In this document: in pieces, positions 15,275 to 23,900 of the stretch
Numbering within the stretch: the stretch's first letter is position 1
Layout of the letters: each line of letters opens with the position of its first letter
Origin: Streptomyces sp. CNQ-509
GTDB taxonomy: Bacteria > Actinomycetota > Actinomycetes > Streptomycetales > Streptomycetaceae
Direction: 5' to 3'
Length of the DNA stretch: 64,000 nucleotides
NCBI RefSeq assembly: GCF_001011035.1
Contig: NZ_CP011492.1
Location: 7,704,951 to 7,768,950, forward strand
Program-made: the position numbers and the translations under genes
Notes under the pieces: generated by a model
Told to the model about the DNA's origin: nothing
Seen by the model: the letters and a program-made list of their open reading frames with translations, nothing else
The model's database searches: none

Positions 15275-16078
15275 CTACGCGGCGGTCCGGTCCATTTCCA
15301 CGCGCGCGTACACCCGCTCGCAGGTGTTGCTGATCAGGCGGGAGACGTGCATCTGGGAGATACCGAGGTGTTCGGCGATGCTGCTTTGGGTCATGTCGCG
15401 GAAGAAGCGGAGGTAGAGGATTTCGCGTTCGCGTTCCGGCAGCCGGCTCAGGTGGGGTCGTGCGGCTGCGCGGTCGACGGCCCGGTCGAAGCCGGGTTCG
15501 GTGGTGGCGACGGTGTCGGCGAGCGAGTAGCCGTCCTCGGCGTCGGTCAGGGTGGCGTCGAGGGAGAGGGTGGCGTAGCTCTCCAGGGCCTGCAGACCGG
15601 TACGTACCTCGTCCTCGGTGAGGCCGGCCTCCTCGGCGATGTCCGCGGCCGGCGGGAAGCGGTCGTCGGCGGTGGTGGCCAGTGCCATGCTCGCGCTGCG
15701 GACGCGGTTGCGCAGTTCCTGGACCCGGCGGGGCACGTGGACGCCCCACATGTGGTCGCGGAAATGGCGCTTGAGTTCACCGACGATCGTCGGCACGGCG
15801 TAGCTCTCGAAAGCGTTGCCGCGCGCCGGGTCGTATCGCCGGACGGCCTTGACCAGGCCGAGGTGTGCGACCTGTTCGAGGTCTTCCAGCGCTTCGCCGC
15901 GGTTTCTGAACTGGCGGGCGAGCCGCTGCGCCATCGGCATCCAGGCGCGTACGACGTCCTGTCGCAGCGCCTTCTTCTCCGGCCCTTCCGGCATGCCGGA
16001 GAGCCGGCGGAACTGTGCGGAGGTGTCGGGTGCGTCGTCGTGCGGGTGTTTCCCGCTCCTTGCCCGGACATGCGCCAC
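15275..16078 (-). CDS. SigB/SigF-type RNA polymerase sigma factor
   Basis: 267 residues from GTG at 16078, preceded by GGGAGG at good spacing; a start 61 codons further upstream is possible but unconserved. Region 2 reads AWMPMAQRLARQFRNRGEAL then EDLEQVAHLGLVKAVRRYDP and FESYAVPTIVGELKRHFRDH; region 3 holds VPRRVQELRNRV; region 4 has LPEREREILYLRFFRDMTQSSIAEHLGISQMHVSRL. This is the stress/development group (group 3, SigB-SigF-SigG type) of streptomycetes, normally controlled by anti-sigma factors and phosphatases. The SpoIIE phosphatase at 18660-20024 could belong to such a switch, but no anti-sigma gene is adjacent. Confidence 0.93.
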   Translation of the reverse strand: MAHVRARSGKHPHDDAPDTSAQFRRLSGMPEGPEKKALRQDVVRAWMPMAQRLARQFRNRGEALEDLEQVAHLGLVKAVRRYDPARGNAFESYAVPTIVGELKRHFRDHMWGVHVPRRVQELRNRVRSASMALATTADDRFPPAADIAEEAGLTEDEVRTGLQALESYATLSLDATLTDAEDGYSLADTVATTEPGFDRAVDRAAARPHLSRLPEREREILYLRFFRDMTQSSIAEHLGISQMHVSRLISNTCERVYARVEMDRTAA

Positions 16079-16421
16079 GGGGGCCTCCCTCGGGCGAGTT
16101 GCGAACGTTCGGTTCTCGCGGGAGGAAGGCTGCGGCCTGATACCGGAGTAGCGGTGGGCGGGCCGCGAACGACAGTCCGGACCGTACGCGGCCGGAGCAC
16201 CGACGGCTGACAAGCCGTCCGCTCCCGCGGCGTGCCTCTGGTCCGAAGCACTTGAGTCCACCTGCCCGAGGTCCGGCGCCGTAAACGCGAATCGCCCGGC
16301 CTACGGCCACACCACACGCCGCATGCCCGGGACCTGAGCGGTCCTTTGGAGGGCTGCGCCGCACACAGGGCCCGCGCCCCTGCCCGTCCTCGTGGGTGCC
16401 TTGTGCCGGCCGCGACGGCGC
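16079..16421. promoter_or_regulatory. Upstream region of the sigma-factor gene
   Basis: A 343-base gap without a gene. A perfect 10-base palindrome cgaacgttcg lies at 16102-16111, 24 bases before the sigma start, and could be an operator. No clear SigB-type promoter (GTTT...GGGTA) was found on the minus strand. The remainder shows nothing recognisable. Confidence 0.3.
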
Positions 16422-17093
16422 TCACCCGCGCCGGCCGCCGTCCTGGTGCCACCGGGGCGCGTCGGGCGACTCGGCGACCTGGCGCAGCGTGAGGCCGCTG
16501 CGGGCGGAGCGGGCCCGCCGCGGGTCCGGCGTGCCGCCGGTGCCGCGCCCGGATCCGGTCCGTACGAGCAGCCACATCGGCTTCTCACCGGAGCCGCCGC
16601 CCGGGGCGCCGCCGCGGAAGCGGGTGAGCGCGTACCGGCCGCACAGCTTCCGGCCGTGCAGCTCGAAGGCGGCGTGGCCGTCGTCGATGGCCTGCCCGAA
16701 CGGCACCGGCTGCCCGCGCCTGCCGTGGCTGAGCGGGCGATAGGTGCCGGTGTCCCAGACGATGACGGTGCCGCCGCCGTACTCCCCCTCGGGGATCACG
16801 CCCTCGAACCCCAGGTAGGCCAGGGGGTGGTCCTCGGTGGGGATGGCGAGCCTCTTGTCGTGGGGATCGGTGGAGGGCCCCTTGGGGACCGCCCAGGACT
16901 TCAGGACGCCGCCGACCTCCAGGCGGAAGTCGAAGTGCACGGTGCTCGCGTCGTGGATCTGCACCACGAACGCCGGCCCGTCCGCGTCACCCGGCGCGGC
17001 TTCGCCGCGCGCGGCGGGTTCGCCGCCCGGCTCGCTCGTCCTGTCGAAGTGCCGCTTCTCGCGGCAGGTCCGCAGCTCGTCCCTCTTGCCCAC
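16422..17093 (-). CDS. LigD-type 3'-phosphoesterase domain protein
   Basis: About 223 residues from GTG at 17093 with AAGGGG upstream; a longer frame to 17180 exists. It is a stand-alone version of the phosphoesterase domain found at the N-terminus of bacterial LigD, which trims 3' ends during non-homologous end joining. Visible features are FVVQIHDASTVHFDFRLEV with His47, His53 and Asp55, LKSWAVPKGPS, His89 in PTEDHPLAYLGFEG, and IPEGEYGGGTVIVWDTGTY. A Gly/Ser-rich linker precedes the last 50 residues. No Ku or ligase gene is adjacent. Its place beside stress genes suits DNA repair in resting cells. Confidence 0.88.
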   Translation of the reverse strand: MGKRDELRTCREKRHFDRTSEPGGEPAARGEAAPGDADGPAFVVQIHDASTVHFDFRLEVGGVLKSWAVPKGPSTDPHDKRLAIPTEDHPLAYLGFEGVIPEGEYGGGTVIVWDTGTYRPLSHGRRGQPVPFGQAIDDGHAAFELHGRKLCGRYALTRFRGGAPGGGSGEKPMWLLVRTGSGRGTGGTPDPRRARSARSGLTLRQVAESPDAPRWHQDGGRRG

Positions 17094-17387
17094 GACAGCC
17101 CCTTGCGTCGCCTCGCTCGTTCCGCCTCGGCCGGTGCTCCCGCCGCTCCTTCGCGGCACGTGCGTCCGGGCCTTCATCATCCGCCGGGGCCCGGGTGGTG
17201 CGGGCGTGTTACTCCTCCGCCCGGGTGCGGCACGAGCGCGTCGGTGAACGGGCTGGCGAGAGGTCCCGTACGACCGGATCGCGACGGGCTGCGACGGGCA
17301 TGCGCGGGTCGTGTCAGGTGCCCGTCAGGCGTGTGCCCTCTGCCTGCCCCGCGTCCGGTCCCGTCGTCGTCTGTTCGTGATCGACGC

Positions 17388-17762
17388 CTACGTCTGCCCA
17401 CCGGGATCGTCCGGTGGTGGGTGGGGGAGGGCCGGGGGCGCGGGGTCCGGCCGGATCCCGGGCGCTTCGTGCCGCGCCAGGAGGGCCAGGAGGGTGGCCA
17501 CGGTCAGGCCGGACTCGGCCGGGTGGCGCAGAGGAACGTCCTCCTGGATGCGGTAGGTGTTGGTGCGGCCGTGCCGGGTGCGGGAGAGATAGCCGGCCTG
17601 CTCCAGGTCGGCGATGATCCGCTGGCAGGCGCGCTCGGTGAGCCGGCAATGTGCCGCTATGTCACGGATCCGCACCGAGGGGTTGTCGGCGATCACGGCC
17701 AGGATGCGGGCGTGGTTGGTGAGGAAGGTCCAGCCGGTGTGGGATTCGGGTGCGGTAGCCAT
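17388..17762 (-). CDS. Winged-helix transcriptional regulator
   Basis: 124 residues from ATG at 17762. Residues about 5-75 form a winged helix (GWTFLTNHARILAVIADNPS, IRDIAAHCRLTERACQRIIADLEQAGYLSRTR, then GRTNTYRI). The remainder is Pro-rich. MarR-like or GntR-like folds are possible; no ligand domain is present. The start codon follows a -10 box by seven bases, with no ribosome binding site, so the message is probably leaderless. It is divergent from the ANTAR gene, with about 100 bases between them containing a perfect palindrome that may be its own operator. Confidence 0.8.
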   Translation of the reverse strand: MATAPESHTGWTFLTNHARILAVIADNPSVRIRDIAAHCRLTERACQRIIADLEQAGYLSRTRHGRTNTYRIQEDVPLRHPAESGLTVATLLALLARHEAPGIRPDPAPPALPHPPPDDPGGQT

Positions 17763-17769
17763 TGCCGGT

Positions 17770-17799
17770 ATCGTACGATGTTTCGTTCGCGTACCGTAA
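17770..17799 (-). promoter_or_regulatory. Leaderless promoter with overlapping palindrome
   Basis: On the minus strand, TTACGG (17794-17799) and TACGAT (17770-17775) are separated by 18 bases, and TACGAT is seven bases before the ATG at 17762. The -10 box is half of the perfect palindrome atcgtacgat (17770-17779). A protein bound there would block the promoter. Confidence 0.55.
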
Positions 17800-17860
17800 G
17801 ACACGAAATGCATGTCGCGAATCGTCGTGCGTCATCGAGTGAGGCGAGCAGGAGACCGTC

Positions 17861-18307
17861 ATGCCCTCTCCGCACAGGGACCCCGGGAAGCCCCACACAC
17901 GGCCTGTGGCCGACAACGACACCACCGCTCAGCCATCACCGCAGCCGGCGGGAGAGCCCGGCACGGCCCTCGGCGAGCTGCCGCCGTGGGTCCGCCACCG
18001 GCTGGCCGAGTTGAGCGAGGAGAACGCCCAGCTCAAACAGGCCATCCGGACCAGGCCGGTGGTCGATCAGGCCCGCGGGGTTCTGATGGCCGTCCTCGAT
18101 GGCGATGCCGACGACGCCTGGCAGGTGCTCCGTCAGACCTCCCAGCACGCGAACGTCCCTCTGCGCGACGTGGCCTCGTGGGTGGTTTCCTCCACCGGGG
18201 GCACACCGATGTGCGATGACCTGCGGGTTCCGATGCGCAAGGCGATCGAGCGGGTGTGGAGGCAGCGAGATGGTGAAGGCAGCAGACGCACCGCATCTGC
18301 TTCTTGA
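17861..18307 (+). CDS. ANTAR-domain protein
   Basis: 148 residues. After a disordered first 35 residues comes a short coiled coil (LAELSEENAQLKQAI) and an ANTAR domain at about 60-115 (VVDQARGVLMAVLDGDADDAWQVLRQTSQHANVPLRDVASWVV). ANTAR domains bind RNA hairpins that overlap terminators and promote antitermination. There is no recognisable receiver or GAF domain on this chain, so any signal must come from a partner. The next gene starts inside its 3' end. Confidence 0.88.
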   Translation: MPSPHRDPGKPHTRPVADNDTTAQPSPQPAGEPGTALGELPPWVRHRLAELSEENAQLKQAIRTRPVVDQARGVLMAVLDGDADDAWQVLRQTSQHANVPLRDVASWVVSSTGGTPMCDDLRVPMRKAIERVWRQRDGEGSRRTASAS

Positions 18308-18602
18308 CGAGGTCTGCCGCCTCCTCACCGCCGCCGGCTTCGACGTCACCGCCGGCGGCGGAGAAGGGACGGCGGGCCTGCACGTGCGGCGCAGCGTCGA
18401 CGCCGTGGTGGTGCGGTGGGAGCCTGGCGCCGCCCTCGATCCCGCCGGACGTGGCCACAACGAGCACGACGGCATCCGGGCGGCCCTGCGTTACGCGCTG
18501 CTGGCGACCCTCACCCAGGCCGGCCATGCCGTCGACGTCGACCACGACAGCGACGACGTCCACGTGAGAGAGCCCGTACGAACGGAGCCGGCAGGCGGCT
18601 GA
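18270..18602 (+). CDS. Small hypothetical protein coupled to the ANTAR gene
   Basis: 110 residues, ATG at 18270 inside the last 38 bases of the ANTAR gene in another frame, preceded by GGCAGCGAG. It is a mixed alpha/beta soluble protein (LLLDEVCRLLTAAGFDVTAGG, LHVRRSVDAVVVRWEPG, ALRYALLATLTQAGHAVDVDHD). I recognise no family. The overlap implies coupled translation and a shared function with the ANTAR protein. Confidence 0.65.
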   Translation: MVKAADAPHLLLDEVCRLLTAAGFDVTAGGGEGTAGLHVRRSVDAVVVRWEPGAALDPAGRGHNEHDGIRAALRYALLATLTQAGHAVDVDHDSDDVHVREPVRTEPAGG

Positions 18603-18659
18603 GAGCCCGTGGGGCGGCCGCAGGGGAGTCGCGGTCGCGGGAACCGCCGCCCCGGCCCT

Positions 18660-20024
18660 TCAGGTGGGTGGGTAGGTGGCGGCGGGCAGCCGGTCGATGT
18701 TGCCGTGCCACTGGCAGAGCAGGACGGTCGCGTCATCGTCGAGCTTCCCGTCGTGGTAGTCGAGGACGGCGTGGATGAGGCGGCGCAGCGTCTCGGGTAC
18801 GGGCAGGGCGTCGCTCTGGTGGCGGATGACGAAATCGACGAAGCGTTCGCGCCCGAACTCCCGGCCGTCGGCGTCCCGTGCCTCGGTGATGCCGTCGGTG
18901 TACAGCAAAACCCGGTCTCCCGGCTCCAGTTGCACCTCGCACGCGTGGACCGGGAGGCCGAGGTCGGTGCCCAGGGGGTGCGACGGCGGACACGACAGTT
19001 CCGACGTCCAGCGTCCGCCCCGGACCAGAACCGGGGAGTGGTGACCGCAGTTGACCCAGGTCAGTACCCCGGTGACCATGTCGAGTTCGGCCAGGATTCC
19101 GGTCGCGTAGCGGGTGTGGGTGTAGTGGGCGATGAGCACGTCCTCGATGGCCGCGCACGTATCGGGCAGGCTGACGCCCTGACGGCGCTGGTTGCGGAAG
19201 GTGGCCATGGCCAGGTTGGCGGTGAGCCCGGCGGCGGTGTCGTGGCCCATGGCGTCCAGGATCGCCAGGTAGGTGGTCTCGCCGGCGATGCCGTAGTCGA
19301 AGGCGTCTCCGGCGGTGGTGTAGGCGGGTTCCATGGCCGCGGCGAGCGTGACCCGGTCGTTGGAGAAGCTCCGGGGCGGCATGAGGGGCCACTGCATCTC
19401 CGCGGAAACCGTCATGCTCGTGGTCCGGATCAGCCGGGCGTAGGCGTCGCTGTTGGTTCGCTTGCTCGCCAGCAGCAGGGACACCAGGGAGGTCAGGTCC
19501 TGGACCGCCTCCAGGTCCGCGTCGTTGCTGTGGTCGGTGTCGACGCTCAGCACCCCCAGGCGTTCGGCGCCGTTCAGCAGGGGGATCCACTGCCGGAACC
19601 GGCCGTGCTCCTCGGTCCGGACCGTGATCAGCCGGGTCTCGGTATAGGCGGTCCCGGGCACGGTGGTGAGGATCCGGAACTCCTGGCCGCCCCGCCCGGC
19701 GTCGGAACCGCGCCCGGTCACCTCCCGCAGCACTTCCCCCTGGAGGTCGGCCACGAAGATCCTCGCCCGGTGCAGTCCCGCGGTCCTGGCGTGCTGGGCG
19801 ACCAGCAGGGGCATCTGTTCGAAGGTGGCCAGATGGCCGGCACGCAGGAGCGCGCGCTGCATCCGCGCGGTGGGCTGGGAAATCAGAAGAAACCCCGGAG
19901 AACAGGGACACCCCGAGTTCGCCCGCCTGCGGTCTCGCCGAATGCACGAGAGACCGCTCCCCGGCGTCGGGAGGCGAAAACAAGGAACCGAGCGACTGTT
20001 ACCAACCGCCAGAGTACGGACCAC
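18660..20024 (-). CDS. SpoIIE-type PP2C phosphatase with N-terminal sensor domain
   Basis: Up to 454 residues from GTG at 20024; ATG at 19862 (400 residues) is an alternative, and the first 55 residues look poorly conserved. The middle region (about 75-205) resembles a GAF-like sensor domain. The C-terminal 240 residues are a SpoIIE phosphatase: AGDAFDYGIAGETTYLAILDAMGHD, LTWVNCGHHSPVLVRGG, DRVLLYTDGITEARD and LDDDATVLLCQW carry the metal-binding Asp residues. Such proteins dephosphorylate anti-anti-sigma factors and so release SigB-type sigma factors. A SigB-type gene lies 2.6 kb away. A direct link is inferred. Confidence 0.88.
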   Translation of the reverse strand: MVRTLAVGNSRSVPCFRLPTPGSGLSCIRRDRRRANSGCPCSPGFLLISQPTARMQRALLRAGHLATFEQMPLLVAQHARTAGLHRARIFVADLQGEVLREVTGRGSDAGRGGQEFRILTTVPGTAYTETRLITVRTEEHGRFRQWIPLLNGAERLGVLSVDTDHSNDADLEAVQDLTSLVSLLLASKRTNSDAYARLIRTTSMTVSAEMQWPLMPPRSFSNDRVTLAAAMEPAYTTAGDAFDYGIAGETTYLAILDAMGHDTAAGLTANLAMATFRNQRRQGVSLPDTCAAIEDVLIAHYTHTRYATGILAELDMVTGVLTWVNCGHHSPVLVRGGRWTSELSCPPSHPLGTDLGLPVHACEVQLEPGDRVLLYTDGITEARDADGREFGRERFVDFVIRHQSDALPVPETLRRLIHAVLDYHDGKLDDDATVLLCQWHGNIDRLPAATYPPT

Positions 20025-20252
20025 ATGTCCCTGAAAGGCGGTTTTCAGGTTTTACCGAGTGTTGCCCCGTTCGGCGCCCTGATGCCCTGCCCGGTCGCGA
20101 ACGGAGTTCGGTGATGCGCGCGTCGACGGCGCGCAACCCTGGCGTGAGCGTCGCCGGCCGGTCGTCGGAGGATCGTGACGACCGGCCTGGCCGTGGGGGA
20201 CGCCCGGGGGGAGTGGGTCCGCTGTCGGGTGCCGCTCGTTCCGATCAGGCGG

Positions 20253-21152
20253 TCACGGCGTGCACTTGCTTCCACCGCCTATGCCGGCGGCCCAGCCGAT
20301 GCCTCCGGTGAGGTGCTTGACGAGGTTGTTGTTCCCGCCGTTCTCCGAGTAGGACTCGGCGAAGTGGCCCATGCCGGTGACCCAGATGCGGCCGCCGTCG
20401 TACTGCTTGCACCAGGAGATCGGGTGGTCCTCACCCATCGCGTTGGGGCCCGGCTCGTATGTCTCCTCGTCGAGCGTTGCCAGCACGTGCGCGTCGCCGC
20501 GTACGCTGCGGGCGAAGTTGTAGTGCTCGTCTCCGAAGCCGAACTCCTTCGGGAGGTTGCGCGTCGACGGGTGGCGGCGGTCCTCGACACGCACCGTGGC
20601 GACGTTGTTCAGGTCGCTGGCGGCGTGGCCGGTCATGAGCGTGCCGACCGCGCTGCCGGCCGCGCCGTCCCACCAGTCCCAGGTGGTGACGCCGGCGCCC
20701 ATGTCGACCGCGTTGTGGTTGGCGGCGATGCCGCCGCCGGCGTTGACGAACCCCCTGATCGCGGCGCGCTGCTCCTCGTCCCACAGCGGGCCCGGGCGGC
20801 CCCCGCCGAGCCACTGCGACGAGGAGTTGAAGAGGAAGATCGCGTCGTACTGGGCCAGGTTCTCCGGGGTGAAGACGCGGGGGTTCGCGTCCGGGTGGTC
20901 GCAGTTGCCGACGGCCCCGCCGAGGCCGTCGCAGTCCTCTCGTACCGATGAGATCCCGGCCCGATCCAGCGCTTTCTGGATCGGGCCGATGCCGCCGTCG
21001 ATCGAGCCGGCGTGGCGGTACCCGGTCGTCCCGGTGTAGATCAGGACCTTCGGCTCGGACTTGGCCTCGGCAGGTACGGCCGATGTCGCGACGAGCCCGA
21101 TCGCCGCCACCGCCAACAACGCACGGTGCACGCCTTGTCGTGCGTAACGCAT
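20253..21152 (-). CDS. Secreted ThuA-domain protein
   Basis: 299 residues with a cleavable signal peptide (VHRALLAVAAIGLVATSAVPAEA). The body is a ThuA domain (glutamine-amidotransferase-like fold): KVLIYTGTTGYRHAGSIDGG, YDAIFLFNSSSQWLGG, GFVNAGGGIAANHNAVDMG, and WCKQYDGGRIWVTGMGHFAESY. Secreted ThuA proteins occur with sugar or glycan metabolism, but the exact reaction is unknown. Cys pairs suggest disulfides outside the cell. ATG at 21152 is chosen because the signal peptide starts there; a longer frame to 21335 exists. Confidence 0.88.
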   Translation of the reverse strand: MRYARQGVHRALLAVAAIGLVATSAVPAEAKSEPKVLIYTGTTGYRHAGSIDGGIGPIQKALDRAGISSVREDCDGLGGAVGNCDHPDANPRVFTPENLAQYDAIFLFNSSSQWLGGGRPGPLWDEEQRAAIRGFVNAGGGIAANHNAVDMGAGVTTWDWWDGAAGSAVGTLMTGHAASDLNNVATVRVEDRRHPSTRNLPKEFGFGDEHYNFARSVRGDAHVLATLDEETYEPGPNAMGEDHPISWCKQYDGGRIWVTGMGHFAESYSENGGNNNLVKHLTGGIGWAAGIGGGSKCTP

Positions 21153-21645
21153 GGCACTCCCCTCACCTCTGATGTCGTCATCAACTACGGCCTCATTTCG
21201 GGGACATGTCAAGACGACCATGCCGGCGGGGAACTCGTCGTGCCGCCGCAAGGTTCCTGCGACCTGGGCTTTTGAGCTGTGCCGCACGTGCCTGTCCGGG
21301 CCGGCGCCGGTATGCGAGGCTCTCCGGCAACGCAATCACCCGAGAGGTCCTGAACGACCCGGAACGCACCCGGACGCAGGAGAGTCGAATCCCGGGCGCA
21401 GGAGTACCGGAACCCGAACCCGGCACCTCGGTGGTGATCGGCTCACGCATGGTCCGGCTCGCCGCTGCCGGCGACACCGGCGAGGGCGCCGATGTCCGGC
21501 TCGGCGGCTACGGGGACACAAGTCGCCGGCCGACCCGGCAAGGCCGCCCGAGGAGTCATGAAGTATCGGTCGGCCCCCTGGCGGGCCGCGGTCGCTCCGG
21601 CGCAGCGGAGCGGGCCCCGCCGCGTCTTCTGGATGGAAAGCCAGC
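21153..21645. other. Gene-free stretch before a broken amidase gene
   Basis: 493 bases between the ThuA gene (reading left) and the broken amidase (reading right). I see no convincing coding sequence, clear hairpin or promoter. A T-arm-like string (gagtcgaatcccg, from 21382) is present but has no supporting cloverleaf. Confidence 0.4.
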
Positions 21646-22300
21646 ATGTCCGTCTACATTCGCCCCAGAACCCACTGGGCGCCGTATGTCGTCGAAGACC
21701 CACGTATCAAGGCGCTCGCGGCGGCGCTCGGCCTCCCCGTCGACATGGTGGTGGTGCGCGCCGAGAATCCCCCGCCGAATGACAGGGCGTGGGAGCCGTG
21801 GACGGAGGCGTCTTCATCCACCACCGCGGGGAGGGGACCTTCAAGCCCGCCGCGGAGCGCGACTGCCAGAGGGGAATAGCGAAGGTGTGGGCGTCCGGTC
21901 ATCTCGATGTCGGTGACATTCACTACAACTTCCTGGTGTGCCCGCACGGGGAGATCTACGAGGGCCGGGGGTTCCGGCGAGCAGAGGGGAACGCCGCCGG
22001 CTATGTGAACGGTGTGGGGCGCACTACCGGGTTCTATTCGATCTGCGGCCTCCTGCGTTCGGAGGACACCCCGACCCCGAGGCCCGGAGCCGCCCGGAGA
22101 TCCGGCGCGGTTCCACCGCGGTCAGGCACGCGCAGTGCCTGCTCAGGAATGGGGCGGGCTACGTCAACGTGGAGATCGACGGGATCTTCGGCCGCATCAC
22201 CGAGACGGCCACGAAGGACGCGCAGAGCCGGTGCGGCGCAGCCGTCGACGGCATCATCGGTCCCGACCCCTGGCGCTGTCTGCACGCGTTCAACCGCTAA
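21646..22300 (+). pseudogene. Broken peptidoglycan amidase with binding domain
   Basis: Three reading frames combine into one gene for a cell-wall amidase of the PGRP/amidase_2 type. Frame 1 (21646 to about 21815) gives MSVYIRPRTHWAPYVVED and DRAWEPWTE. Frame 2 (about 21810 to 22080) gives GGVFIHHRGEGTF, DIHYNFLVCPHGEIYEGRGF and the zinc-site-like His. Frame 3 (about 22100 to 22300) gives a peptidoglycan-binding repeat, HAQCLLRNGAGYVNVEIDGI then FGRITETATKDAQ and GIIGPDPWRCLHAF. Two frameshifts, one near 21815 and one near 22090, separate them. No frame alone makes a working enzyme. Confidence 0.8.
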
Positions 22301-22557
22301 CCGCCCCTGACGGCGTACGTGACCGGCGGCCCCGTCGCGCCCGACACGCCGTCACCTCCATCCGCCGGTGCACCCCGGCCCCTGCCCGAACCCGGCGTCT
22401 GCCACGCGCAGGCGCCGGCAAGCATGCGGTTCACGCTCGTTGAACAGCCGTTTATCGTTTCCTGATCACAGCTTCCTACGCTCGTCCGGCCAGATCCCGC
22501 GCCGGGCGGACGAGGCGCGCTGTCGGGCAGGATCCGAACTCAGGCTGGGGGAACGAC

Positions 22558-23583
22558 GTGCTCCGCATTCACTTCACCGATGTGGACCTGGCGAGGACCC
22601 GGCTCGCCCCCGCTCCGGACCCCATGTTCGAGATCGCCGCGAGTCTGCACCGGCTGCAGTCCCGCGGGGGCCGGTGGGCCTACGCCGGCTGGTACCGCTC
22701 GGCACGGCAACGGCTGCGGGAGGCGGGGCTGGAGCGGGTGCTGCGGAGTGTCCTGCTGCCCCTGTACCCAAGGGCCGCGTACTTCCCGGACTTCCTCACT
22801 CCGGCGGATGCGGTGAACGGCCTGGACGCCGGACTGGAGTCGATCCTGGACACGCCTCCGCGACGGGTCGTCGAGGAGATGACCATCCTCGACCGTACCG
22901 TCGGAGCACCCGCGTGGGCCGGGCAACTGGCCGGACGGGAGGAGCGCAAGGAGTTCGCGGGCATCCTGCGCGCGTACTTCGACGGCGTCGTCGCTCCCCA
23001 CGCGGAGCAGGTGCAGGCGCGGATCGAGGCCGAGCGGGCGGCACGCTGCCGCGGGCTCCTCGACGGCGGAGTGGAGGGCATGCTCGCGGGACTCAGACCC
23101 ATGCTGCGCTGGTCCCCGCCCGTCCTGGAGGTCGCCTACCCCAGGCAGGCCGAGGACCGGGACCTCTATCTGAACGGCCGCGGACTCACCCTCGTCCCTT
23201 CGTACTTCAACTGGGGCGAGCCGGTCGCCTTCGCCGACCCGGGACTGCCGCCCGTGGTCTGGTACTCCCTGCTCCACGAGCCCGAAGCCCGCTCCGTGAC
23301 CGACGGCGCCCCCGAGCAGTCCCTCACCAACCTGTTCGGGCGCGCCCGGGCGGTCGCCCTGCGCGCCGCGTCCGCGGGTGCCACGACCGGCGAGATCGCC
23401 CGCGCTGCTGGCGTTTCGGCCTCCGCCGCCAGCAGGCACGCCACCGCGCTGCGCGACGCCGGCCTCATCACCACCGTTCGGCACGGCCCGGCCGTGCTGC
23501 ACACCCTCACGCCCACGGGCGCATCGGTGCTGCGCGCCGCCATGCGCCGGGCCGAGGACGACGTCACGGGCACCGCCGTCTGA
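22558..23583 (+). CDS. ArsR-like regulator with large N-terminal domain (paralogue A)
   Basis: 341 residues from GTG at 22558. The first 250 residues are an uncharacterised domain (DUF5937-like in my recollection): LRIHFTDVDLARTRLAP, PMFEIAASLHRLQ, AAYFPDFLTP and LVPSYFNWGEPVAF. The C-terminal 85 residues are a winged helix (TTGEIARAAGVSASAASRHATALRDAGLITTVRHG). A second copy of this architecture lies at 57593-58576. The gene stands alone with no obvious target next to it. These regulators are common in streptomycetes, and their ligands are not known. Confidence 0.8.
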   Translation: MLRIHFTDVDLARTRLAPAPDPMFEIAASLHRLQSRGGRWAYAGWYRSARQRLREAGLERVLRSVLLPLYPRAAYFPDFLTPADAVNGLDAGLESILDTPPRRVVEEMTILDRTVGAPAWAGQLAGREERKEFAGILRAYFDGVVAPHAEQVQARIEAERAARCRGLLDGGVEGMLAGLRPMLRWSPPVLEVAYPRQAEDRDLYLNGRGLTLVPSYFNWGEPVAFADPGLPPVVWYSLLHEPEARSVTDGAPEQSLTNLFGRARAVALRAASAGATTGEIARAAGVSASAASRHATALRDAGLITTVRHGPAVLHTLTPTGASVLRAAMRRAEDDVTGTAV

Positions 23584-23900
23584 GCCGGCGGCCCCGGCGC
23601 CGGGTCCGTGCCCGCGGCATCGCGTCGGCCATGCCGGGCACGACGCCGGCCGGGCAGCCACCGAAACCGGCCGTGACACCCGCTCACGGCGGTTCGTCGC
23701 CCAGCAGGACCGCGGCGCCGTACGCGCCCGAGGCCAGGGCCACGGCGGCTGTCATCGCCGCGCTTCTGCTCGCGGGCCGGCGCGCCATGGTCGCGGGCCA
23801 GGGGAGCAGGAGCGGGAAGGCCGGGGTCATGAGGCGGCGGCGGGTGATGTCGCCGAACCCGTCCGTGTCCTGGACCGGACTTGCCGCGGCCGTCGCCGGG
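23584..23900. other. Gene-free stretch
   Basis: 317 bases between convergent genes. On the minus strand a 48-codon frame (23684-23830) encodes a short hydrophobic peptide, but it has no clear ribosome binding site and could be the remnant of a membrane protein. Nothing else recognisable. Confidence 0.35.

Noticed and set aside
21381..21400. T-arm-like string gtcgaatcccg suggesting a tRNA
   Set aside because: No acceptor stem, anticodon arm or matching D-arm can be built around it on either strand.
23684..23830. 48-codon hydrophobic ORF on the minus strand
   Set aside because: No ribosome site, no homology recognised and biased composition; kept only as a note in the gene-free stretch.
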